From Devosia aurantiaca (GTDB lineage: Bacteria > Pseudomonadota > Alphaproteobacteria > Rhizobiales > Devosiaceae), in contig NZ_JAALFG010000006.1 of the NCBI RefSeq assembly GCF_011058215.1, forward strand, positions 62,001-126,000: a DNA stretch of 64,000 nucleotides, written 5' to 3'. Of the stretch, positions 57,016-64,000 are shown piece after piece; position 1 is the first letter of the stretch; every line of letters starts with the position of its first letter. The notes under the pieces were generated by a model that did not search any database, was not told the DNA's origin, and saw nothing but the letters and a program-made list of their open reading frames with translations. A program made the translations under genes and the position numbers.

Positions 57016-58289
57016 TTACTGAACCTGCTGGCGCACCTGGGCGTCGATCGCCGCAGCGATCTCGTCCACATTGCCACCCGAGGTCAGTGCTGGAAGCTGC
57101 GCAATCACGGCAGCGTCGGCTTCATTGGTGAAGATGCCGTAGTTGACCGCTGGGATCTGGCCGAGCCAATCGGAGAAGTTCTGCCAGACCGGCGCGCCGC
57201 CGAAGAATTCGTCGCTCTCGGTATAGGCCGAGCCCTCGCGAGCGGCGAGCAGCGAACCAACGGCACCCTGACCGACCAGGATGTCCTGGTAAAAGTCTGC
57301 ATTCGAGCCCCAGACGGTGGCGAGGAAGTCGATGGCCTCTTCCTTGTTGGGAGCCGAAGACAAGACATACCAGCTCGAGCCGCCAAGGTTGGAAGCATGG
57401 GTTGCGCCTTCGACGCCATCAAGCTTTGGCAGCGGTGCGATGCCCCACATGCCGGACTGGTCGGCATTGGCCTTGATCGTGCCGACCATCCAGACGCCGG
57501 TCGGCGTCGCAACGGTGTCGCCCGAGGTGAAGGAGCCGGTATACTCGGTCCAGCCGGCAACCGGCTTGGTGATGCCCGAGGCGACCAAGTCCTGGTAGGT
57601 CGAGAGCGCTTCCTTGAACACGGCATTGTCGGCAATGTTCACGCTGCCATCAGCATTGAAATACCACGAGCCAGCCGACTGCATCATGATGCGGATGATG
57701 CCGGCATCGTTGGGATCGAACGGCAACAGCACCTTGCCGGTCTTTTCCTTGACGTCGGTGCCGATCTCGATGAGGCGGTCCCAGGTAATATCGGCGAGAT
57801 CGTCGGCCGTGTAGCCGGCCTCCTGCAGCACGTCGGAGCGATAGAAAAGGCCGGTGACGCCGGAGTCGAACGGCACCGAATAGGTCTGTCCGTTCAGCGT
57901 TGCGAGCTCGACCTTGTAGGGGCAAAGCCCGAGTAATCGATCTTGTCAGTCAGTGGCTCGAAGGCATTGGGAAAGGACTGCAGGTACTTCTGCGCACCAT
58001 AGTCTTCGATCAGCACGATGTCGGGCAGGCCATCTATGGTGCCGGAAGCAAGCTGCGCCTGCAACTTCTGCTCGAGGTCGGCCTTGGCGAAGTCAACCAC
58101 GGTGACCGTGGTATCGGGATGGTCGGCCTTATAGATCTCGGCGGCCTTGTTCATGGTGGCGCCGTTAAAATTGGGGTCCCAGGCCCAGACGGTGATTTCA
58201 CCGGCAGAAGCGGCAGCGACCGTGAACAGGCTGATGCCCGTCATGGTCAAGGCAAGCGTGCGGGTCCACCGCGAAGTGGTGCGAGACAT
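57016..58289 (-). CDS. Extracellular sugar-binding protein of ABC transporter, frameshifted
   Basis: A periplasmic binding protein of about 424 residues after repair. Signal peptide MSRTTSRWTRTLALTMTGISLFTVAAASA, then GEITVWAWDPNFNGATMNKAAEIYK, EDYGAQKYLQSFPNAFEPL, VPFDSGVTGLFYRSDVLQEAGY and GIFTNEADAAVIAQLPALTSG, all typical of family 1 sugar-binding proteins. The frame changes at G4 57919-57922 on the plus strand; one more G gives FAPYKVELATLNGQTYSVPFD. It is the first gene of the importer operon and is divergent from the AraC regulator. The ligand is probably a mono- or disaccharide but cannot be named. Confidence 0.92.
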
Positions 58290-58393
58290 ATGATCCTCCC
58301 TTTTCGTTTGCTCTTCCTCGGAGCGAAACCTAAGTTAATCATACTAATCGCCGCGTCGCTCTAAAAGGGTATGCTGAATTGGCGGAAAGTAAG

Positions 58394-59308
58394 ATGGACC
58401 ATCGCGTGTACTACGAGCCGCCGGCCAACGGTGTCGAGCGCCTGCCCACCGAATTGCAGCTGTTCCACGCCGCGCCCCTGATCATGCGTGGACCCCACTG
58501 GCACGCGCAGGTCGAGGTCAATTTCATCGTGCGCGGCTGGGCCCACTACAAGATGAGCGGCCACGAGGTGACGTTTTCCGAAGGCGACCTTGCCCTGTTC
58601 TGGGGCGGCCAGCCGCACTGGCTCGACGATGGCTCGGACGACCTGATCTATGCCGGCGGCCACCTGCCCCTGGTGCACTTCTTCCGGTTGCGGCTACCGC
58701 CTGATGTGCAGGCACGCCTGATGCAGGGGCAGACGCTTGTGACGCATGCGACCGACGCGTCCGACCCCGTCAACTTCGCGCGCTGGAACAACTATGCCCG
58801 CTCCGGCGATCCGATCAAGGTGAGCCTCGCCGTCGACGAACTGCTGCTCAGGATCGAGCGCATCCGCTTCTCGCCCTATAGTCTCCTGCCCGAAACGCAG
58901 GCGGTCGACGACAAGGGTGAGCTCGATCACCACACCTCCCCGATCGTGGTGCGCATCTGCGAATATATCGCCGACAATTTCCGCGAAGAGATCGACTCCA
59001 TCGACATCGCCGTTGCCGCCGATATTCACCCCAAATACGCGATGACCGTGTTCAAGAAGTCGACGGGCATGACGCTCAACGACTATATTAATCTCATGCG
59101 CCTATCCTACGCACAGGCCATGCTGATGCGGGACGTGTCGAGCGTCTTGACCATTGCCATGGATAGCGGCTTCGGCTCGCTCAGCGCCTTCAACAAGGCG
59201 TTTCGCAAGATCGCGGGCACATCGCCCAGCGACTTCCGCCGCGACGTACGGGGCCGCGCCAGCGCTGCGGTATCAGCCAGCGCAAGACAAGAGCAGCCGC
59301 GTCTTTGA
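58394..59308 (+). CDS. AraC family transcriptional regulator
   Basis: A 304-residue regulator. An N-terminal cupin-type sensing domain (PHWHAQVEVNFIVRGWAHYKMSGHEVTFSEGDLALFWGGQPHWL) precedes a C-terminal double HTH (IDSIDIAVAADIHPKYAMTVFKKSTGMTLNDYINLMRLSYAQAMLMRD and VLTIAMDSGFGSLSAFNKAFRKIAGTSPSDFRRD). It is divergent from the sugar-importer operon and very probably activates it when its sugar binds. ATG 58394 has GGAAAG upstream; a TTG at 58379 is an alternative. Confidence 0.93.
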   Translation: MDHRVYYEPPANGVERLPTELQLFHAAPLIMRGPHWHAQVEVNFIVRGWAHYKMSGHEVTFSEGDLALFWGGQPHWLDDGSDDLIYAGGHLPLVHFFRLRLPPDVQARLMQGQTLVTHATDASDPVNFARWNNYARSGDPIKVSLAVDELLLRIERIRFSPYSLLPETQAVDDKGELDHHTSPIVVRICEYIADNFREEIDSIDIAVAADIHPKYAMTVFKKSTGMTLNDYINLMRLSYAQAMLMRDVSSVLTIAMDSGFGSLSAFNKAFRKIAGTSPSDFRRDVRGRASAAVSASARQEQPRL

Positions 59309-59329
59309 AGGCGACGCGGCCGCCAAGGG

Positions 59330-59668
59330 CTATTCGACGCTCAACTCGAAATTGCCTTCGTCGCAAAGCTCGATCGACAGCTTTTCGGGATCGAGACGAT
59401 CGTCTTCAGTCCAGAGGTCGCTAGCAAGATCGACGGCGGTGTCTTCAGCGGCTTCCGCGGCCTCAGCGTCGCTATCCTCATCATAGGCAGCTTGCGCCAC
59501 CGGCGAGGCGACTTCGCCTTGGCGCATGGCGTCGCAACGCTCCTGAACCTCGGCAATCTGGTCCTCGGGCACCGATTTGCCCCCGATCCTGTGCTCTACG
59601 TCTTGAGCCAGGACGGGGCTGGACAGCAGCAGGGTCGCGCCGATCATCGCAATGGTTTTTGTAATCAT
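59330..59668 (-). CDS. Small secreted two-cysteine protein, copy 1
   Basis: A 112-residue exported protein. Signal peptide MITKTIAMIGATLLLSSPVLA; mature part QDVEHRIGGKSVPEDQIAEVQERCDAM, then an acidic alanine-rich middle, and a C-terminal SIELCDEGNFELSVE. Two cysteines in total could form one disulphide. No family is recognised. It shows the same layout as the gene just upstream (SVPEDQI...C, acidic middle, closing L-x-x-C), so the two look like diverged duplicates. Confidence 0.72.
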   Translation of the reverse strand: MITKTIAMIGATLLLSSPVLAQDVEHRIGGKSVPEDQIAEVQERCDAMRQGEVASPVAQAAYDEDSDAEAAEAAEDTAVDLASDLWTEDDRLDPEKLSIELCDEGNFELSVE

Positions 59669-59670
59669 GA

Positions 59671-59988
59671 TCAGTCGCTTTCCTGATCGGTAAGGCCCGC
59701 GTCCTGGCACTGCTCAAGCGTCACGGTGTTCAGATCGATAGCGCCTTCGATCGCCTCGTCCACATCGCCAGCGGCGGTTTCAGCCTGCTCTTCGGTCATC
59801 GTGGATTCTGGTTCCTGAGTGCCGGTCAGCCCCTGCTGGGCCTGCAGTTCCTTGCACCAGTCCTCGACAATGGTCATCTGTTCGGCGGGCACAACCTGCT
59901 CGCCCAAGGTGACTTCCTGTGCCGATACGGCAGCCGGAACCATCAGGGCTGCAAGGGAGAAAGAAGCTGCAATTGCGAGCGTTTTCAT
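59671..59988 (-). CDS. Small secreted two-cysteine protein, copy 2
   Basis: A 105-residue exported protein. Signal peptide MKTLAIAASFSLAALMVPAAVSA; mature part QEVTLGEQVVPAEQMTIVEDWCKELQA, an acidic middle (ESTMTEEQAETAAGDVDEAIEG) and a C-terminal IDLNTVTLEQCQDAGL. GGGAGA precedes the ATG. It is the first of two tandem genes, with the next ATG overlapping its end region (TGATCATG). Function unknown. Confidence 0.75.
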   Translation of the reverse strand: MKTLAIAASFSLAALMVPAAVSAQEVTLGEQVVPAEQMTIVEDWCKELQAQQGLTGTQEPESTMTEEQAETAAGDVDEAIEGAIDLNTVTLEQCQDAGLTDQESD

Positions 59989-60124
59989 TGTGGTCTCCCG
60001 ATAGCGTGTCCGGCTCAACGGCTGTGGCCCCAGTCTGTTGCGAAGTTTTTCACGCTGCAAAGAGATGCCTATCGCCTTGGGCGCCAAGCCCCTAAAGGTG
60101 TGCGTCTAACCAGCGGGTGGCAGT

Positions 60125-60736
60125 ATGCAGATACTCGGAGAGCTCAGCATCGGCGGTATCGTTTCGCGCCTCGCCGCGGTGCTGCTTTATGCGGCCCTGC
60201 AGGGCGCAATCCTTGCGGCGCTGGCATGGATCATGAAGGACCACCGACCCCAGCACGATGGGAAGCTCACGCTCAATCCATTCGTCCACGTCACGGCCTG
60301 GGGCGCTGCCATGGCGGCCCTCTTCGGAGTCTCCTGGATACGCAGCATCTGGTATGAGCCGCGAACCAACCGGCTCGGCCGCTGGGGCGTGGTCCTGGTC
60401 GTCATCCTGGGCCTCGCACTGATCCTTGCCGTCATGCCGGCGGTCGATCTTGTGCGCCGGGCCGCGCTGCTGCTGCCGCCAACCGGCGCCTCGGCTGCGC
60501 TATTGGTCCTGGCTCAGCTGCAGGCGATTATCCTGAGCTCAACCCTGCTTAACGCACTGCCGATCCCCGGCCTCGTCGCCGGCGGCATGCTTCAGGCCAT
60601 CTGGCCCGATGCGGAACGGCGCCTGCGTCGCGCCGAACCGATCTTTATCGGCCTCGTCATTGTCGCCATCGTCGCCTTTGGCTTTCCTGACCCGGCCAAG
60701 CTCCTTGTAGGCGTGACGCAGCTATTCGCCCGCTAA
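60125..60736 (+). CDS. Multi-pass membrane protein, M50 (site-2 protease)-like without catalytic residues
   Basis: A 203-residue protein with about five hydrophobic segments. LTLNPFVHVTAWGAAMAALFG and LLNALPIPGLVAGGMLQAIWP echo the LxLNPxxHID..G and NLLPIPPLDGG motifs of site-2 protease relatives. The metal-binding HExxH helix and the DG of LDGG are missing, so proteolysis is not expected. It could be a degenerate scaffold or chaperone. The end overlaps the convergent binding-protein gene by 15 bases. Family call is by pattern only. Confidence 0.6.
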   Translation: MQILGELSIGGIVSRLAAVLLYAALQGAILAALAWIMKDHRPQHDGKLTLNPFVHVTAWGAAMAALFGVSWIRSIWYEPRTNRLGRWGVVLVVILGLALILAVMPAVDLVRRAALLLPPTGASAALLVLAQLQAIILSSTLLNALPIPGLVAGGMLQAIWPDAERRLRRAEPIFIGLVIVAIVAFGFPDPAKLLVGVTQLFAR

Positions 60737-61541
60737 CCCCTGATAGCCAAACTCGGCCATCAAGGCGTCGATGGTGCCATCCGCCACAAGCGCATCGATG
60801 GCCTGATCCATTTCGCTGCGCAAAAAGCCGTTGCGGCTCGAGACCAGCGCACCAACGCTGACGGCAGCACCCGGTATCGGCGCGCTGTCGATGACCCGCA
60901 GCGCTTCCGTCTCCGGCCGCTCGGCCTGCAACCGCGCCAGAGCGGGCTGCCAGAGGATCATGCCTGCAATGGTGCCGTCGAGCACGCGCGTCGCCATCTT
61001 GATCGGATCGGGATAGGGGTAACGCACCCAGCTCTGCCCTTCCGGCTGCTGCTGCGCCCAAGTTATATATTGCATTTCCCCCATGCTGGCCATGGCGGTG
61101 CCGAGCGGACGGTCCTTGGGAATGTCGCCAAGGCTCTGCCATTGGGGGTCGCTGACTGCGAGCACGAAGGGAATGGTGGCATAGGGCCGTGTCAGCGAAA
61201 ACGCCTCTGAGAACGGCGAGTTGGCGGAAACGCTGACGCCCATGAAAACGTCGCAGGTATTGTTCATGGCCAGCGTCAGCTCGTCCATGAAGCCGTCGCC
61301 ATTAAGCGGAAAGCCGCCAAAACCCTCGACGACGTTCACCTCCAAAAACAGCGCATCGCCAATCGCCTTGGCCACGGCTTCGTCGAACGGGCGGCCAAGG
61401 CTCGTGACGTCGAAACAAGCATTGATGCTGTTGCCGGCCAAGCGCCGCGTATTGCTGAGCTCTTCGGGGGAATGCCGGCAGTCTGCGCCTGGGAAGCGAA
61501 ACGCTTAAAAGCGCGAAGGCAACGGCTAGAAAACGGAGCAT
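60722..61541 (-). CDS. Periplasmic substrate-binding-domain protein next to PQQ dehydrogenase (MxaJ/XoxJ-like), frameshifted
   Basis: An exported protein of about 272 residues. Signal peptide MLRFLAVAFALLSVSLPGADC-like, then the PBP fold INACFDVTSLGRPFDEAVAKAIGDALFLEV, NNTCDVFMGVSVSA and DGTIAGMILWQPALARL. Members of this group beside quinoprotein dehydrogenases are called MxaJ/XoxJ and are thought to help maturation or interaction of the dehydrogenase rather than import. The frame changes at GGG 61491-61493 (one extra base) just after the signal peptide. AGGA precedes the ATG. Confidence 0.82.
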
Positions 61542-61560
61542 CGGAAATCCTCATAAAAGC

Positions 61561-61584
61561 GAAAAGGGGCCGAAGCCCCTTTTC
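61561..61584. terminator. Terminator-like hairpin between the PQQ dehydrogenase and binding-protein genes
   Basis: AAAAGGGGC-CGAA-GCCCCTTTT, a nine-bp stem with a stable tetraloop, 18 bases past the dehydrogenase stop. It may reduce read-through into the binding-protein gene. Confidence 0.75.
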
Positions 61585-61602
61585 TTGTCGTTTCAGCCCG
61601 CC

Positions 61603-63381
61603 TTAGTTGGCGCTGGCCGTGGTCGTGTCGCTTGGCAGCTTGAACACGAAGATCGAGTTGCCTGAACCGGTCGGCAGCGGGATTTCCGGGAAGGCCGAGG
61701 AGATCGAGCTTGCCGAGTTCGAGTAGCCGGTGGGGACCACGAGATACTGCTCGCCATTAAGCGCATAGGTCATCGGGTAACCGCCGATCGGCGCGTTGAG
61801 GCGCTGCGACCAGACCAGTTCACCGGTTTCCTGATCCCAGGCCTTGATCTCGCGGGCAGCGTCACCGCCGAATACGAGGCCACCGGCCGTTGCCAGCACG
61901 GAGCTGGTTGGGCTCGGGCGGTAGCGGTACTGCCACTTGCTTTCGCCCTGTTCCGGGTTGATGTCGAGCGCCTGCATCAGGCCGGCATCGGTGATGCCTT
62001 CGGGAAGGACGCGCGGGCCAAACTTGACCGAACCAACGGCATTGCCGGCGGTGAATTCGGTCTGCGTCGGAGCGACGGTGTTGCAGGCTTCGGTCAAAGG
62101 AACGAAGAAGGCCTGGGTGTCGGGGCTATAAGCACCGGCCTGCCAGAGCTTGCCGCCGGAAACCGACGAGCAGACCAGGAACTCTTCGCCCAGGGCGTTG
62201 AACACGAGGTCTTCGTTGATGTTGACCTTGCCGTCGTCATCGATGCTCGAAACCACATTCTGGACGATGGTTTCCTTGCTCCACAGATATTCGCCGGTGT
62301 CGCGATCGAGCGCGAAGGCGATACCGTTCTTGCCCGGCACGGTGACCAGCATCTTGTGCATGACGCCGTCGATTTCCTGGTCGACGAGAACGCGCTCGAA
62401 CGGCGAGTCGAGATCCCAGTTATCGCGCGGCAGGTGCTGGTAGTACCACTTGAGTTCGCCGGTGGCCGCATCGAGCGCCAGCGTCGAGTTGGTGTAGAGC
62501 ACCGAGCCATCGCCCGAACCACGGATCAGCTCGGCATAGGGGCCCGGCATGCCGATGCCCCAGTAGGTGGTGTTGGTATCCGGGTCATAGGCACCGGTGG
62601 TCCACGGCGTGCCGCCCCAGCGGTTTTCCGGCGGAACGCCACCCCAGCTGGCCTGCTGTTCCGGATTGTTGGGATCGTCGATGGTGTTGAAGCGCCAGAC
62701 TTCGTCGCCGGTTTCGACGTCATGGGCCATGATGTAGCAACCGCCAGCAGTGCCGGCGATCGAACAGCCCGAAATGGCCGAGATGATCTTGCCATCGGCG
62801 ATCTGCGCACCGACGGTGTAGCTATAGCCCAGGTTATAGTCGAGAACCTGCTTTTCCCAGGCGACCTTGCCGTCGGCGGCGTTGAGCACCACGATCTTGG
62901 CGTCGACGGTGGTGAGGATCACCTTGTCTTCGTAGAGCGCGATCGAGTTCTTCTGGCGGCGGGCCTGGTTGGCCTGGTAGCTCCAACTTGCCGGAATCTC
63001 GGCAACCGGGTGGCGGTACTGCCAGATCAGGTCGCCGGTCTCGGCGTTGAGCGCTTCGACGATATTGTTGTTGGTCTGCAGGAACATGATGCCGTCATGA
63101 ACGAGCGGCGCGGTTTCCTGAATACCGGCTTCGGCCATCGGCCAGGCCCAGGCGAGCTCAAGGTCACCAACGGTGTCCTTGTTGATCATGTCGAGCTCGG
63201 AATAGCCCTGGTTGTTGTACTTGCCGCGGAACATCAGCCATTCTTCGGCCGGCGGGTTGGCCAGCATTTCGGCGGTGACGGGCGCGTAGTCCTCGATCAC
63301 GTTCTGTGCGAAGGCCGGCGCCGAAAGCGTCGCAAGAGCGGTACTGGCGGCCAACAGGGCAGGCAAAATTCTGCTTTTCAT
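61603..63381 (-). CDS. PQQ-dependent alcohol-type dehydrogenase (eight-bladed quinoprotein)
   Basis: A 592-residue periplasmic quinoprotein with signal peptide MKSRILPALLAASTALATLSAPAFA. Tryptophan-docking repeats recur (LNAETGDLIWQYRHP, DVETGDEVWRF, DAATGELKWYYQ, DQETGELVWSQRL). It oxidises an alcohol and gives electrons to the adjacent cytochrome c. Asp323 with Asp325 (NWDLDSP) matches the catalytic Asp plus the extra Asp of lanthanide enzymes. The vicinal cysteine pair of methanol dehydrogenase is absent, GMPGPY replaces the GNPxPW ligand loop, and Cys206/Cys215 flank a Gly-rich loop, so it belongs to a diverged branch. Substrate unknown. Confidence 0.93.
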   Translation of the reverse strand: MKSRILPALLAASTALATLSAPAFAQNVIEDYAPVTAEMLANPPAEEWLMFRGKYNNQGYSELDMINKDTVGDLELAWAWPMAEAGIQETAPLVHDGIMFLQTNNNIVEALNAETGDLIWQYRHPVAEIPASWSYQANQARRQKNSIALYEDKVILTTVDAKIVVLNAADGKVAWEKQVLDYNLGYSYTVGAQIADGKIISAISGCSIAGTAGGCYIMAHDVETGDEVWRFNTIDDPNNPEQQASWGGVPPENRWGGTPWTTGAYDPDTNTTYWGIGMPGPYAELIRGSGDGSVLYTNSTLALDAATGELKWYYQHLPRDNWDLDSPFERVLVDQEIDGVMHKMLVTVPGKNGIAFALDRDTGEYLWSKETIVQNVVSSIDDDGKVNINEDLVFNALGEEFLVCSSVSGGKLWQAGAYSPDTQAFFVPLTEACNTVAPTQTEFTAGNAVGSVKFGPRVLPEGITDAGLMQALDINPEQGESKWQYRYRPSPTSSVLATAGGLVFGGDAAREIKAWDQETGELVWSQRLNAPIGGYPMTYALNGEQYLVVPTGYSNSASSISSAFPEIPLPTGSGNSIFVFKLPSDTTTASAN

Positions 63382-63423
63382 TTTAGGTCCTCAAAAAAGG
63401 TGGGGCGGCTTAAAAAGCGCCCG

Positions 63424-64000
63424 TTAGTTTGCGCCGGCGGCCGGCAGTTCCTTGCCCCAGGTATAGGCTTGGGGGACGGATGGCGTTGTGGTGGCGTCCG
63501 GCGTTGCGGCCGGAGCGGCTGGTGCAGCACCGCCCGGGAGCTCGGTGCCCCAGGTATAGGCCTGCGGGACCGCGGTCTCGGCGGCAGGAGCGGCAGCCGC
63601 AGCGTCGGCGGCAGGAGCGGCAGCAGCGCCGCCGGCATCGAGCGCTGCAGCGGCCTGGCTTGCTGCGCCGGCAGAGGTCTCGGCCACAAGCGAGACGGCA
63701 TAGTCGCGATCGGTGGTCAGCGGCGTGTCGTCGGGGACGGCGCCGTTGAACTGCATGATATAGGCGACGATGTTGACATAGGTCTCTTCACCCAGCTGGC
63801 CGGGTGCGGATGGGGGCATGGCCACCGAGATGAAATCGTAAAGACCGCCGGCGGAATCCCAATTGCCCATGACGTCCTGGCCGACAAGACCGGGCGCATC
63901 GGGGCCTTCGAGCTGGCGCCCGTGGCACTGTGCACAGTTGCTGTTATAGGCCTGCTGGCCTGCAGCGGCCTGTTCGGCCGTGAAGTTGCCGGCGAAAGCC
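63424..64000 (-). CDS. c-type cytochrome with repeated C-terminal tail, 5' end outside window
   Basis: A periplasmic class I cytochrome c; the N-terminus lies past the window. Reading in from the edge: haem motif CAQCH, GRQLEGPDAPGLVGQDV, axial Met in VAMPPSAPGQLGEETYVNIVAYIMQFNGA. After the haem domain comes an Ala/Pro-rich tail of about 95 residues with the unit VPQAYTWGTELPGG, then VPQAYTWGKELPAAG at the end. It precedes the quinoprotein gene by 42 bases and is its likely electron acceptor. The repeated tail is not part of the usual cytochrome fold. Confidence 0.88.
   Translation of the reverse strand, partial: AFAGNFTAEQAAAGQQAYNSNCAQCHGRQLEGPDAPGLVGQDVMGNWDSAGGLYDFISVAMPPSAPGQLGEETYVNIVAYIMQFNGAVPDDTPLTTDRDYAVSLVAETSAGAASQAAAALDAGGAAAAPAADAAAAAPAAETAVPQAYTWGTELPGGAAPAAPAATPDATTTPSVPQAYTWGKELPAAGAN

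Noticed and set aside
61603-63381. Naming the quinoprotein xoxF, mxaF or depA
   Set aside because: Metal-site loops and the vicinal cysteines differ from methanol dehydrogenases, and identity to DepA could not be checked.

Overview
The window is a chromosomal stretch of a GC-rich alphaproteobacterium, most likely of the order Hyphomicrobiales. Support comes from a near-textbook CpdR cell-cycle receiver beside an N-formylglutamate amidohydrolase, an Hsp20 gene with a ROSE-like leader, TRAP and Ugp-type sugar transporters, an HWE-type kinase, and the palindromic intergenic repeats common in that order. The PQQ dehydrogenase and overall gene style suggest a Devosia-like organism, but that is a guess. 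There is no phage, insertion sequence, CRISPR array or plasmid gene.

Layout. 0-10 kb: FtsX-like permease, HerA/DUF87 ATPase, aldose-1-epimerase-like protein, helicase HrpB, MsrB, a flavin-oxidoreductase-like protein and a PAS hybrid kinase. 10-18 kb: two Val tRNAs, cpdR, N-formylglutamate amidohydrolase, HisN-like phosphatase, an overlapping TadG/TadE/TadE trio, a lysophospholipase-like hydrolase, heat-shock-controlled hsp20, and dps. 18-25 kb: gltB-gltD (glutamate synthase) and hpt. 25-31 kb: a sugar-acid catabolic block (UxaA-type dehydratase, GntR regulator, FucU-like mutarotase, FAH-family hydrolase) and a PfkB kinase. 31-40 kb: PAS-LuxR regulator, ABC-F ATPase, small conserved proteins, TRAP transporter, ECF sigma/anti-sigma cassette. 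40-47 kb: lldD, modB-modA-modE, KDPG aldolase, RidA, and small secreted or hydrolase genes. 47-52 kb: LptD with an LptE-like lipoprotein, then a Crp/Fnr regulator and an HWE kinase. 52-59 kb: sugar ABC importer with a Gfo/Idh/MocA-aldo/keto reductase fusion and a divergent AraC regulator. 59-64 kb: paired secreted two-cysteine proteins, a degenerate M50-like membrane protein, and a PQQ dehydrogenase operon with a cytochrome c and a periplasmic binding protein.

How genes connect. An almost identical palindrome (ACTAACATGTTAGT / ACTAACATGTTAGC) lies between the UxaA-type gene and its GntR regulator, and again just upstream of lldD 14 kb away. FAH hydrolases of the diketo-deoxy-fuconate type release pyruvate and L-lactate, so one regulator may control sugar-acid cleavage and consumption of the resulting lactate.

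Data quality. About eighteen genes change reading frame once or twice, nearly always at short homopolymers, including gltB, hisN-like, modB and hrpB. This pattern points to uncorrected indel errors in the sequence rather than to pseudogenes. Coordinates of those genes span both frames.
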